A stretch of 21,611 nucleotides of DNA from Candidatus Saccharimonadota bacterium (GTDB lineage Bacteria > Patescibacteriota > Saccharimonadia > Saccharimonadales > JACDFO01), in contig JACDFO010000011.1 in the NCBI GenBank assembly GCA_013815785.1, positions 1 to 21,611 of the forward strand. The letters are read 5' to 3'. Every line of letters begins with the position of its first letter. Position 1 is the first letter of the stretch. The notes under the pieces are model-generated. The model was not told the origin of the DNA. It searched no databases and saw only the letters and a program-made list of their open reading frames with translations. Positions 8,968-16,031 of the stretch are shown here, piece after piece. A program made the position numbers and the translations under genes.

Positions 8968-11055
8968 ATGGCAGCAAAGAAGTACGCATTAGGCAAAATT
9001 AGAAACATGGGCATTATTGCTCATATTGACGCCGGTAAGACTACTACAACAGAAGGTATTTTGTACCGCACCGGCCTAAAGCACAAAATTGGTGCGGTGC
9101 ACGACGGCGAGACCACAACTGACTATATGGCCCAAGAGCGCGAACGCGGCATAACTATCGTATCTGCAGCTGTTACGTGCTACTGGAAAGACCATCAGAT
9201 TAACATCATAGACACCCCCGGCCATATTGACTTCACTGTCGAGGTAGAACGCTCCCTGCGTGTCCTAGATGGTGCTTGCGTCGTTTTTGATGGCAAAATG
9301 GGCGTAGAGAGCCAGTCTGAAACCGTCTGGCGCCAGGCCGATAAATACGGCGTACCTCGTGTTTGTTTTATCAACAAAATCAACCAAACCGGCGGCGATT
9401 TTTATAAATCACTTGATACTATTCACGCCCGTCTAACTAAGCGCGCTTTTCCAATTCATCTCCCAATTGGTTTTGAACAAGCCATCAACGGCATTGTCGA
9501 CCTAGTAGCGATGAAAGCCTATACCTACAAGGAATTTACCGACAAGGCACTCGAAGAAGGCGAAATACCAGCTGATATGATGGATCAAGTCAAAAAATAC
9601 CGTAGTTTGCTTATCGAAAACGCTGTGGCGGAAGATGAAGCGATGCTCGAGAAGTATTTTGAAGTCGGTGAAGAAGGTTTGAGCGAAGCAGACGTCAAAC
9701 AAGCTATACGTACCGCCACATTATCTGGTAATTTCTTTCCAGTTACTGGTGGTGATGGCCGCGGAGTTATTGTGGAAAAAGTCTTGGACCTAGTAGTAGA
9801 TGTGTTGCCGAGCCCGGAAGATCGGGGCTCTACCTGGGGAACTCACACTAAGACCGGCGATGAAATCGAACGTAAACCCGCTGAAAGCGAACCGATGGCT
9901 GGACTAGCATTCAAGATTACAACAGACCCATTCGTTGGTAAGTTAGCTTATTTCCGCGTATATTCTGGCAAAATGACGGCCGGTTCGTATGTGTTGAACA
10001 GTTCTACCGGCGAACGCGAGCGTATCGGCCGTATCGTACGTATGCAGGCTGATAAGCGTGAAGATGTTACAGAAGTGACTGTAGGTGATATAGCAGCAAT
10101 TGTAGGGCTTAAAGGTACCACTACTGGCCATACCCTTTGTGACCCGACTAACCCTATCGTACTTGAGAGCATTACATTTCCAGAACCGCCTGTGTCTATT
10201 GCCATCGAGCCAAAGACGAAGAGTGATCAAGAAAAAATGTCGCTTGCTATGCAGCGTTTAGCAGAAGAGGACCCGACTTTCCGTATTCGAGTTGACGATG
10301 AAACTGGCCAGACCATCATCTCTGGAATGGGCGAGCTACACCTAGAAATCTTAGTCGATCGCATGAAGCGAGAATTCGATGTTGAAGCTAACATCGGCCA
10401 GCCACAAGTTGCTTACCGCGAAACCATCCGTAAAGATGCAGTTGAAGCTGAAGGCAAGTTTGTTCGCCAAAGTGGCGGCCGTGGGCAGTACGGTCACGTA
10501 TGGCTACGCTTATCCCAGAACGAGCAAGGCAAGGGCTTTGAGTTCATCAACTCTATCAAGGGTGGTGTCGTCCCAAGCGAGTACATCAAGCCCGTCGAGC
10601 AAGGCATTATCGAAGCTATGAACAACGGCGTTTTGGCTGGTTATCCGGTGGTAGACGTTAAAGCAGAGCTCTACGATGGTTCCTATCACGATGTTGACTC
10701 CAATGAAATGGCGTTTAAGATTGCCGGAAGCTTGGGCTTCCAAGAGGGCGTAAAGAATGCCAAGCCAGTATTACTTGAACCAGTTATGAAGGTCGTCGTC
10801 GTTACACCTGAACAGTTTATGGGTGACGTGATTGGTGACTTAAACAGCAAGCGTGGACGGATTGAATCTATGGAAGACTTACAATCAGGAATCAAGGAAA
10901 TTACTGCCTTCGTTCCGCTAGGCGAAATGTTTGGCTACACCACAAATCTCCGTAGCAGCACCCAAGGAAGGGCCAGTTCGAGCATGGAGCTTGACCATTA
11001 CGCCGACGTGCCTAATAATGTTACTGAAGCTATCATTGCCAAAAAAGCTAAATAA
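8968..11055 (+). CDS. fusA: Translation elongation factor G, with atypical G4 and G5 motifs
   Basis: Translocase GTPase, 695 residues, with the full five-domain architecture. G1 AHIDAGKTTTTE, switch I RERGITI and G3 DTPGH are canonical. Domain II, domain III (GMGELHLEIL), domain IV (GGRGQYGHVWL; GSYHDVDSNEMAFK) and domain V (MFGYTTNLRS..QGRAS) follow the bacterial pattern. Two nucleotide-recognition motifs are altered. G4 reads N136-K-I-N139 where the family has NKxD. The G5 region reads VTGGDGRGV (259-267) where E. coli has a GSAFKN-type motif. Domain IV and the hydrolysis histidine are intact, so I infer a working translocase with unusual base recognition rather than a decayed gene. Tet(M)-type ribosome protection is an unlikely alternative, because the gene sits in str context and is the only EF-G here. 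Confidence 0.98.
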   Translation: MAAKKYALGKIRNMGIIAHIDAGKTTTTEGILYRTGLKHKIGAVHDGETTTDYMAQERERGITIVSAAVTCYWKDHQINIIDTPGHIDFTVEVERSLRVLDGACVVFDGKMGVESQSETVWRQADKYGVPRVCFINKINQTGGDFYKSLDTIHARLTKRAFPIHLPIGFEQAINGIVDLVAMKAYTYKEFTDKALEEGEIPADMMDQVKKYRSLLIENAVAEDEAMLEKYFEVGEEGLSEADVKQAIRTATLSGNFFPVTGGDGRGVIVEKVLDLVVDVLPSPEDRGSTWGTHTKTGDEIERKPAESEPMAGLAFKITTDPFVGKLAYFRVYSGKMTAGSYVLNSSTGERERIGRIVRMQADKREDVTEVTVGDIAAIVGLKGTTTGHTLCDPTNPIVLESITFPEPPVSIAIEPKTKSDQEKMSLAMQRLAEEDPTFRIRVDDETGQTIISGMGELHLEILVDRMKREFDVEANIGQPQVAYRETIRKDAVEAEGKFVRQSGGRGQYGHVWLRLSQNEQGKGFEFINSIKGGVVPSEYIKPVEQGIIEAMNNGVLAGYPVVDVKAELYDGSYHDVDSNEMAFKIAGSLGFQEGVKNAKPVLLEPVMKVVVVTPEQFMGDVIGDLNSKRGRIESMEDLQSGIKEITAFVPLGEMFGYTTNLRSSTQGRASSSMELDHYADVPNNVTEAIIAKKAK

Positions 11056-11073
11056 AAATTAATAGAGGACGGT

Positions 11074-11271
11074 ATGTTCAAATTAAGCCAACAAAAATAT
11101 CGCGTAGGACGAATCCCGACCGGTGAAATCGTGCTAGGTTCAGACTGTGACGTGTCATATGACAAAGAGTTCCAAGATCCAGTAACTACAGGCGAAGCTC
11201 TCGGATCTATCTCTGTGCAATCATTCATAAACTCAGAACTATCCCAGGAATTAGAAGCAGCCGAAAACTAG
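11074..11271 (+). CDS. Small hypothetical protein, 65 aa
   Basis: Short soluble ORF 18 bases after fusA, with Shine-Dalgarno AGAGGA at 11064-11069 and an ATG start. The sequence (MFKLSQQKYRVGRIPTG...) has a basic N-terminal strand-like section and an acidic C terminus (ELSQELEAAEN). I recognise no family. Spacing and a good ribosome-binding site suggest cotranscription with fusA. Confidence 0.6.
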   Translation: MFKLSQQKYRVGRIPTGEIVLGSDCDVSYDKEFQDPVTTGEALGSISVQSFINSELSQELEAAEN

Positions 11272-11296
11272 TTCAGATTATGTACGTATTATGTTG

Positions 11297-11324
11297 TTGA
11301 CATTGATTTTTAATGTCCTAGACT
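11297..11324 (+). promoter_or_regulatory. Candidate promoter for the glycoside hydrolase
   Basis: Consensus TTGACA (11297-11302), 16-base spacer, TAGACT (11319-11324), predicting a start near 11331. The spacer and the first -10 base lie within the left arm of the inverted repeat at 11301-11366, so a protein bound to that repeat would occlude the promoter. Confidence 0.45.
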
Positions 11325-11366
11325 GTCTATTAGATACAGCTTAAGCTTAGGACATAAAAATCAATG
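11301..11366 (+). promoter_or_regulatory. 19-bp inverted repeat covering SD and start codon
   Basis: Left arm 11301-11320 pairs with right arm 11348-11366 over 19 base pairs, with one bulged A at 11312/11313. The loop is 27 bases and contains the perfect palindrome AGCTTAAGCT (11338-11347). The right arm includes the likely Shine-Dalgarno AGGAC (11349-11353) and ends exactly on the G of the ATG (11364-11366). As RNA it would bury the initiation site; as DNA it overlaps the promoter spacer and could be an operator. See findings. Confidence 0.7.
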
Positions 11367-12893
11367 GAAACAGCAGAGTTATCGCCCTCCGAGGCGTTGG
11401 CAACGGTTACGTCCACTAGCGGGAATGGGGTTTATGCAAGTGCGGACACATTGTTCAAGGGTGCCGTTTTCGGTCGAGATTCCTTGGAAGTAGCAGAAGA
11501 TTTGTTGGCTACTAGACGTGAGCTTGTAGGGTCAATCATTCTCACGCTGGCTGGTTTACAAGGCACGCGCGATAATCATATTAACGAAGAAGAAATCGGC
11601 AAGATTGTTCATGAATATCGTACTGTTGTCGTTGACGGTGAGCCGATAGATTCGACTTCGCAACTGATATTTGATGAATTAGCATCTAGGTGGGGTGGCG
11701 AAGACGACCGACTGGCCTACTATGGCTCGATTGATGCTACACCGCACTTTATAAGAGTTGTCGATAAATATTGTGAGCATTATGGTGACCAAATACTGGA
11801 CGAAACAGTCATTCGACCTGATGGTACAGAGGTTTCTGTTCGTGATGTACTTCATGGAGCAACGGATTGGCTTACCACGAAGATTGAAGACTCTTCATCA
11901 GGATTATTAGAATATCAGCGTCGTAATAGCCAAGGTATAGAAAACCAGGTTTGGAAAGATTCCAGAGAGTTTTATGTACACACGGATGGTCAGCTCGCAA
12001 ACCATAAGGCACCGATAGCATCGATTGAGGTTCAAGGCCTTGCATATGATGCATTCATCGCTGCAAGCAAGCACGCTACTCCTGAACAAGCTTGGAACCT
12101 ACGTAATTCAGCCTTTGCATTACGTGATAGAACCGTAGAACTTTTATGGCAACCGGATAAAAATTATTTTGCACTTGGTATCGACCATGATGAACAAGGT
12201 AATATGCGCATCATCGAAACAAAAACCGCAAACCCCGCCGCATTACTAGACAGTGCTATCTTTGACGAATTAGAGCCTATCCAAAAACAGACTTATCTTG
12301 AGGCCATAACTCGCACAATTATGAGTCCAGACTTTTTAACGGATGCCGGGATAAGAAGTCGCGCATTATCTCAGGCAAATCTTATACCGTTCTGGGATTA
12401 TCATGGTTCGTATGTATCATGGCCAAAAGAAACATATGATATTGCCAAAGGATTACGACGTCAGGGTTTACCAAATCTGGCCCGTCAATTAGAAAACCGG
12501 CTAGTCAATTCAGTACGGAAGAGCAATGGTTACCCAGAATTCATGTACGTAGCGGCCGACGGCCGAGCACTGCTAGGAAAATCAGCTCAGACAGAACATG
12601 CAGATATCGTGTATATCGACAGTACGAATAACCCGGAACGTATACAGGCATGGACCGTATCGGCAGTAGTTTCGATTTTAAACGAGCGCGCAAAACATGC
12701 TGAAACGTTAGTCTTTTCTTCTTATCCAGAACTTGAAAGTGAATTATTATCAGAGTTTGTGAACTTGGAACTTGTCGAAGATAACATTGAGCTGGGTAAG
12801 ATATATCCGGACGTTGTGTATCAACTTGTCAAAAAACAAAGTTCGCATTCTAATAATTTCGTGCACAATAAACTTCACGAGGCCGTAGCATAA
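11364..12893 (+). CDS. (alpha/alpha)6 glycoside hydrolase, amylo-alpha-1,6-glucosidase-like
   Basis: Predicted cytoplasmic glycosidase of 509 residues with no signal peptide. Motifs resemble the catalytic domain of glycogen-debranching or glucoamylase-type enzymes: FGRDSLEVAEDLL (36-48), YYGSIDATPHFI (119-130), the acid-bearing NQVWKDS (194-200), IEVQGLAYDAF (221-231), TANPAALLDS (288-297) and WDYHGSYVSWPKET further on. The usual N-terminal beta-rich domain of bacterial GDE proteins is absent, leaving only the helical toroid. Asp199 of WKDS and acidic residues of the later helices are the expected catalytic candidates. Substrate is inferred, probably alpha-glucan or a small alpha-glucoside. 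It is followed by a glycosyltransferase, suggesting a carbohydrate storage or recycling pair inserted between fusA and tuf. Initiation is probably regulated through the inverted repeat over its start. Confidence 0.8.
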   Translation: METAELSPSEALATVTSTSGNGVYASADTLFKGAVFGRDSLEVAEDLLATRRELVGSIILTLAGLQGTRDNHINEEEIGKIVHEYRTVVVDGEPIDSTSQLIFDELASRWGGEDDRLAYYGSIDATPHFIRVVDKYCEHYGDQILDETVIRPDGTEVSVRDVLHGATDWLTTKIEDSSSGLLEYQRRNSQGIENQVWKDSREFYVHTDGQLANHKAPIASIEVQGLAYDAFIAASKHATPEQAWNLRNSAFALRDRTVELLWQPDKNYFALGIDHDEQGNMRIIETKTANPAALLDSAIFDELEPIQKQTYLEAITRTIMSPDFLTDAGIRSRALSQANLIPFWDYHGSYVSWPKETYDIAKGLRRQGLPNLARQLENRLVNSVRKSNGYPEFMYVAADGRALLGKSAQTEHADIVYIDSTNNPERIQAWTVSAVVSILNERAKHAETLVFSSYPELESELLSEFVNLELVEDNIELGKIYPDVVYQLVKKQSSHSNNFVHNKLHEAVA

Positions 12894-12943
12894 AACTAAC
12901 AAACTAAGTAAGAATTTTAGCAGTACGTTTTGATTTATTCTGA

Positions 12944-12972
12944 TTAACTTTACGCGTACAAAGTCATATAAA
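12944..12972 (+). promoter_or_regulatory. Candidate promoter for the glycosyltransferase
   Basis: TTAACT (12944-12949), 17-base spacer, TATAAA (12967-12972). Predicted initiation is near 12979, which is itself an in-frame GTG. The -10 box lies wholly in the loop of the palindrome at 12958-12980. Confidence 0.5.
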
Positions 12973-12980
12973 GACTTTGT
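12958..12980 (+). promoter_or_regulatory. 8-7-8 palindrome enclosing the -10 box (candidate operator)
   Basis: ACAAAGTC (12958-12965) and GACTTTGT (12973-12980) are perfect reverse complements separated by 7 bases that contain TATAAA. There is no T-run afterwards, so it does not look like an intrinsic terminator. A dimeric repressor site is the simplest reading. Confidence 0.5.
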
Positions 12981-13014
12981 GGGACTTGTAAATGTGAGGT
13001 TTGACTTAAAATAT

Positions 13015-14121
13015 ATGCGTATTGCTATTGTAGCTGAACCATTTGTGCCGGTGCCTCCACGCCAGTATGGGGGAACAGAACAGGTTATTTATTATTTGAT
13101 AAAAGGTTTGAAAGAAGCCGGGCATGAGCCTATTCTTTTAGGCACAGGCGATTCCACGGTAGATTGTGAGCTTATTCCTATCACAGATAAAGCCATTTAT
13201 TTTCCGGCGACTTATAAAGACATAGCTGCTCATAAACGTAATGTTGCACGAATCAGGCAGAATACCCACAGACAGTTGACCAGACTCTTGCGTAGGGTTG
13301 ATATTGTTCATTCACACTCTTTTGATTTAAAAAGTTACCAGCATTTCCCTAATTTAACTACCATCCATACTAAGTTTGAATTATCCGAGCTATCATATTA
13401 CATGGCTCGAAGAAAGCTGTATTACGCTTCGATATCACATAATCAGCAAGCGGCCGGCCCATTTCTGAATTATGCCGGTGTCGTATATAACGGCGAAGAT
13501 CCTAGTGATTTTCCTCTCGTTGCCGAGCCCCAAGATTACGTGTGCTTCCTAGGACGTTTTGATAGGGAAAAGAACCCGCACCTAGCAATTCAGCTAGCTA
13601 TTAATCTCGGAATTAAGATTAAACTGGCGGGTAAGATAGATTATCTAGGCGAAGGCTATTTTGAAGAAGAAGTCGCTAAGTACTTTGATCACCCGTTAGT
13701 TGAATATCTCGGTGAGCTGAATTTTGAGGAGAAGGTTGAGCTGTTGAGTAATGCTCGCTGTAACCTACATCCGACTGGTTTTAGGGAACCATTCGGCTTG
13801 ACCGTACTAGAAGCAGCATATTGTGGCACTCCTACACTAGCTATTGCACGTGGTTCAATGCCTGAACTCATAGAAGAAGCAAAGACTGGGATGCTTGTCG
13901 AGGACTTCGTAGAAGGATTTTATCAAATAGAAGAGTGTTTCAAAATGGATCGCAATTACATCTCAAGCCGGGCTAGAGAAAAGTTTAACTACCAGCAAAT
14001 GACAAAAGATTACATTCGTTCATACAGGACAGTTTTGCAAGATTTTGCTAATAAAAAACAGCAGAAGCAAGCTTTGAAAGGTTTTGGCGTTCGGGCGAAA
14101 CATCAATTACGTTTGGTGTGA
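13015..14121 (+). CDS. GT4-family glycosyltransferase
   Basis: GT-B fold glycosyltransferase of 368 residues from the ATG at 13015. MRIAIVAEPFVPVPPRQYGGTE is the typical N-terminal donor-loop start of family 4, followed by HSHSFD, a second-domain strand VCFLGRFDREKNP, and the C-terminal E-x7-E motif in REPFGLTVLEAAYCGTP. The C-terminal tail is basic (KKQQKQALKGFGVRAKHQ), which may favour membrane-surface association. Donor and acceptor cannot be read from sequence. The start is ambiguous: the frame is open to a GTG at 12979 that coincides with the predicted transcript start and would add 12 residues as a leaderless mRNA, while the ATG at 13015 matches the conserved N terminus but has GAGG 15 bases away. 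It ends with TGA, showing TGA is a stop in this genome. Confidence 0.88.
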   Translation: MRIAIVAEPFVPVPPRQYGGTEQVIYYLIKGLKEAGHEPILLGTGDSTVDCELIPITDKAIYFPATYKDIAAHKRNVARIRQNTHRQLTRLLRRVDIVHSHSFDLKSYQHFPNLTTIHTKFELSELSYYMARRKLYYASISHNQQAAGPFLNYAGVVYNGEDPSDFPLVAEPQDYVCFLGRFDREKNPHLAIQLAINLGIKIKLAGKIDYLGEGYFEEEVAKYFDHPLVEYLGELNFEEKVELLSNARCNLHPTGFREPFGLTVLEAAYCGTPTLAIARGSMPELIEEAKTGMLVEDFVEGFYQIEECFKMDRNYISSRAREKFNYQQMTKDYIRSYRTVLQDFANKKQQKQALKGFGVRAKHQLRLV

Positions 14122-14139
14122 AAACTGTAGCTGTAACCC

Positions 14140-14168
14140 TTTACAAACTGATGACGCTCAGGTAAAAT
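14140..14168 (+). promoter_or_regulatory. Candidate promoter for tuf
   Basis: TTTACA (14140-14145), 17-base spacer, TAAAAT (14163-14168), five of six consensus bases in each box. Predicted start is near 14175, giving a leader of about 67 bases. The leader contains a short hairpin (TGAGCG/CGCTTA, 14185-14202) and Shine-Dalgarno GGAG at 14231-14234. Confidence 0.6.
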
Positions 14169-14241
14169 TGTTCGGTAACTCGTGTGAGCGTCTGTTCGCT
14201 TATGCTAGAACAACTAATTAATTCAGGAACGGAGATACCTT

Positions 14242-15426
14242 ATGGCAGAAAATTTTGACAGAACTAAGCCGCACGTCAACGTCGGTACTATGGGTCACGT
14301 CGACCACGGAAAGACAAGCTTAACAGCTGCTATTACCATGACGCTTGCAAAGCGCCTTCCAAGCGCAGTTAACAAAGCTGTAAATTATGATCAGATTGAC
14401 AACGCTCCTGAAGAAAAAGCACGTGGAATTACCATTGCAACCTCTCACCAGGAATACGAATCAGAAAAACGACACTACGCACACGTAGATATGCCAGGCC
14501 ACGCTGACTACGTCAAGAACATGATTACAGGTGCTGCCCAAATCGATGGTGCCGTGCTTGTGGTATCTGCTGCTGACGGTCCTATGCCTCAGACCCGCGA
14601 ACACGTACTACTAGCCAAGCAAGTTGGTGTACCTTCCATTCTTGTCTTTATGAACAAGATGGACCTTGCAGATCCTGAATTAGTCGAACTAGTCGAGATG
14701 GATATCCGCGAGCTACTCGCTAAATATGAATTTGATGAAAACGCACCGATCATCAAAGGTTCTGCCACCAAAGCCATCGAAGGCGACGAAGCAGCTATGG
14801 ATTCAGTCATGGAACTCGTTAAGGCAATGGATGATTACATTCCGGAACCAAAGCGCGATTTAGACAAGCCATTCCTTATGCCTATCGAAGATGTCTTCTC
14901 TATTAAAGGGCGTGGCACCGTTGCTACTGGCCGTATTGAATTAGGAATTGTAAAGATTAATGACGAAGTTGAAATTGTCGGTGTTAAAGACACTCGCAAG
15001 ACTGTTGTAACCGGCATCGAAGCCTTCAAAAAGAATCTTGACCAAGGCCAAGCAGGCGATAACGCAGGTATTTTGCTTCGTGGCATCGAACGCGAAGATA
15101 TCGAACGCGGCCAAGTGCTTTGTAAACCAGGTTCGATTACTCCTCACACAGAATTTGACGCAGAAGTTTATATCTTGAATAAAGACGAAGGTGGCCGTCA
15201 TACTCCTTTCTTCAAGGGTTACAAACCTCAGTTTTACTTCCGCACTACTGACGTTACTGGTGAAGTAGAACTTCCAGCCGACAAAGAAATGGTTATGCCA
15301 GGCGACACTTTGACATTCAAGGTCAAGTTGCTTGCCCCGATCGCTATGGATCAAGGTCTTCGTTTCGCTATTCGCGAAGGCGGCCGAACTGTCGGCGCTG
15401 GTGTGGTTACAAAAGTTACAAAATAA
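14242..15426 (+). CDS. tuf: Translation elongation factor Tu
   Basis: GTPase that delivers aminoacyl-tRNA to the ribosome, 394 residues, of normal length. G1 GHVDHGKTSLT, switch I EEKARGITI, G3 DMPGH with the hydrolysis histidine, G4 NKMD and G5 GSATK are all canonical, in contrast to EF-G in this window. Thr26 of E. coli is Ser and Cys81 is Met, both mild. Domains II and III are standard (GRGTVATGRIE; GGRHTPFFKGYKPQFYFRTTDVTG; C-terminal REGGRTVGAGVVTKV). It has its own promoter and is closed by a strong intrinsic terminator, so it is a single-gene unit rather than part of an str operon. Confidence 0.99.
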   Translation: MAENFDRTKPHVNVGTMGHVDHGKTSLTAAITMTLAKRLPSAVNKAVNYDQIDNAPEEKARGITIATSHQEYESEKRHYAHVDMPGHADYVKNMITGAAQIDGAVLVVSAADGPMPQTREHVLLAKQVGVPSILVFMNKMDLADPELVELVEMDIRELLAKYEFDENAPIIKGSATKAIEGDEAAMDSVMELVKAMDDYIPEPKRDLDKPFLMPIEDVFSIKGRGTVATGRIELGIVKINDEVEIVGVKDTRKTVVTGIEAFKKNLDQGQAGDNAGILLRGIEREDIERGQVLCKPGSITPHTEFDAEVYILNKDEGGRHTPFFKGYKPQFYFRTTDVTGEVELPADKEMVMPGDTLTFKVKLLAPIAMDQGLRFAIREGGRTVGAGVVTKVTK

Positions 15427-15448
15427 CTTAACACTGGTAACTAATCGT

Positions 15449-15474
15449 AAGGGCCTTGGATAACCGAGGCCCTT
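15449..15474 (+). terminator. Intrinsic terminator after tuf
   Basis: AAGGGCCTTGG (15449-15459), loop ATAA, CCGAGGCCCTT (15464-15474): an 11-bp GC-rich stem with one G-T wobble starting 22 bases after the tuf stop. The T-run is short (three T, then AAATATG). The tail TTTAAA is also the best -35 candidate for the next gene. Confidence 0.8.
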
Positions 15475-15501
15475 TAAATATGTTGACAAGTATGGTATAA
15501 T
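15473..15501 (+). promoter_or_regulatory. Extended -10 promoter for the 15510 ORF
   Basis: A perfect extended -10, TGGTATAAT (15493-15501), with a weak TTTAAA -35 (15473-15478, 17-base spacer). Only 8 bases separate the -10 from the ATG at 15510 and there is no Shine-Dalgarno, so the transcript is predicted to be leaderless or nearly so. A TTGACA at 15483-15488 is badly spaced for this -10 (7 bases). Confidence 0.6.
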
Positions 15502-15509
15502 ATAATTAT

Positions 15510-15713
15510 ATGCCTGAAGTACTTGCTAGTTTTGTTGAACGTCGGGCACCAAACATGACTGATGAATTTTTGACGGATTTGATTATTGATATCCGCACCG
15601 GTATGTTCGATTTAACAGACGAACAAATAACAATTATTAGTGCAGAAGTAATGCGAAGAGGTTCAGAAGAAATTTCAGAATTACATCCTTCGATGCAAGG
15701 TGATGATTGCTAA
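15510..15713 (+). CDS. Small hypothetical protein, 67 aa
   Basis: Short acidic ORF starting with ATG directly after an extended -10 box, probably read from a leaderless mRNA. The sequence (MPEVLASFVERRAPNM, then helical DLTDEQITIISAEVMRRGSEE) has no membrane segment and no family I recognise. It ends in an exact TAATG overlap with the next small ORF, so the two are very likely a translationally coupled pair. Confidence 0.65.
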   Translation: MPEVLASFVERRAPNMTDEFLTDLIIDIRTGMFDLTDEQITIISAEVMRRGSEEISELHPSMQGDDC

Positions 15714-15889
15714 TGTCATTTGAAAGCAATCCCATGAATCAGCTGCGCAAAGCAATTGAACAGGAATTTGATAGCGAGGAAGTGACACAAATGCGTTTAT
15801 TCGGACTTAACCCCGATATAGATTCAGATTGGGAAAAGTGGGAGCAAACTACTCCACATGATAATTCACAAGAAACAGATTATTCTTAA
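15713..15889 (+). CDS. Small hypothetical protein, 58 aa
   Basis: Acidic short ORF (MSFESNPMNQLRKAIEQEF...) whose ATG overlaps the preceding stop as TAATG, with Shine-Dalgarno AAGGTG at 15698-15703. Residues include a run of acidic and aromatic positions (DSDWEKWEQ). There is no recognised domain. Coupling to the upstream 67-residue ORF suggests joint function, possibly a small two-component module such as a toxin/antitoxin-sized pair, but neither partner shows a known toxin or antitoxin motif. Confidence 0.6.
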   Translation: MSFESNPMNQLRKAIEQEFDSEEVTQMRLFGLNPDIDSDWEKWEQTTPHDNSQETDYS

Positions 15890-15912
15890 GATTCATACGA
15901 ATTTGGCAATAC

Positions 15913-15941
15913 TGGACAGTAATAGCCATATAAGTTATAAT
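15913..15941 (+). promoter_or_regulatory. Promoter for rpsJ
   Basis: TGGACA (15913-15918), exactly 17 bases, TATAAT (15936-15941). Predicted start is near 15948, leaving about 84 bases of leader before rpsJ. The leader holds a small hairpin TTAATC/GATTAA (15954-15970) and the Shine-Dalgarno GGAG at 16022-16025. Confidence 0.7.
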
Positions 15942-16031
15942 CACCCCTGTAAATTAATCGTGATGATTAAAAGTCGTTTGATTTAGCTCTCTATAGCGGT
16001 CAGAAGATGTTACATCACACTGGAGATAAGA

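Noticed and set aside
12958..12980. Palindrome as an intrinsic terminator after the glycoside hydrolase
   Set aside because: The stem is only half GC, no T-run follows, and the loop contains a well-spaced -10 box.
14119..14121. TGA as a recoded sense codon (CPR code 25)
   Set aside because: TGA ends the glycosyltransferase just after its C-terminal region and in-frame TGA is absent from all core genes, so it acts as a stop.
14941..15489. 182-residue minus-strand open frame
   Set aside because: It lies antisense across tuf, whose frame is unambiguous. There is no ribosome-binding site or recognisable domain, and the residue pattern is that of a reverse-frame shadow.
15483..15506. Consensus TTGACA at 15483 paired with either TATAAT copy
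   Set aside because: Spacers of 7 and 12 bases are too short; the extended -10 with a weak -35 at 17 bases is the better reading.
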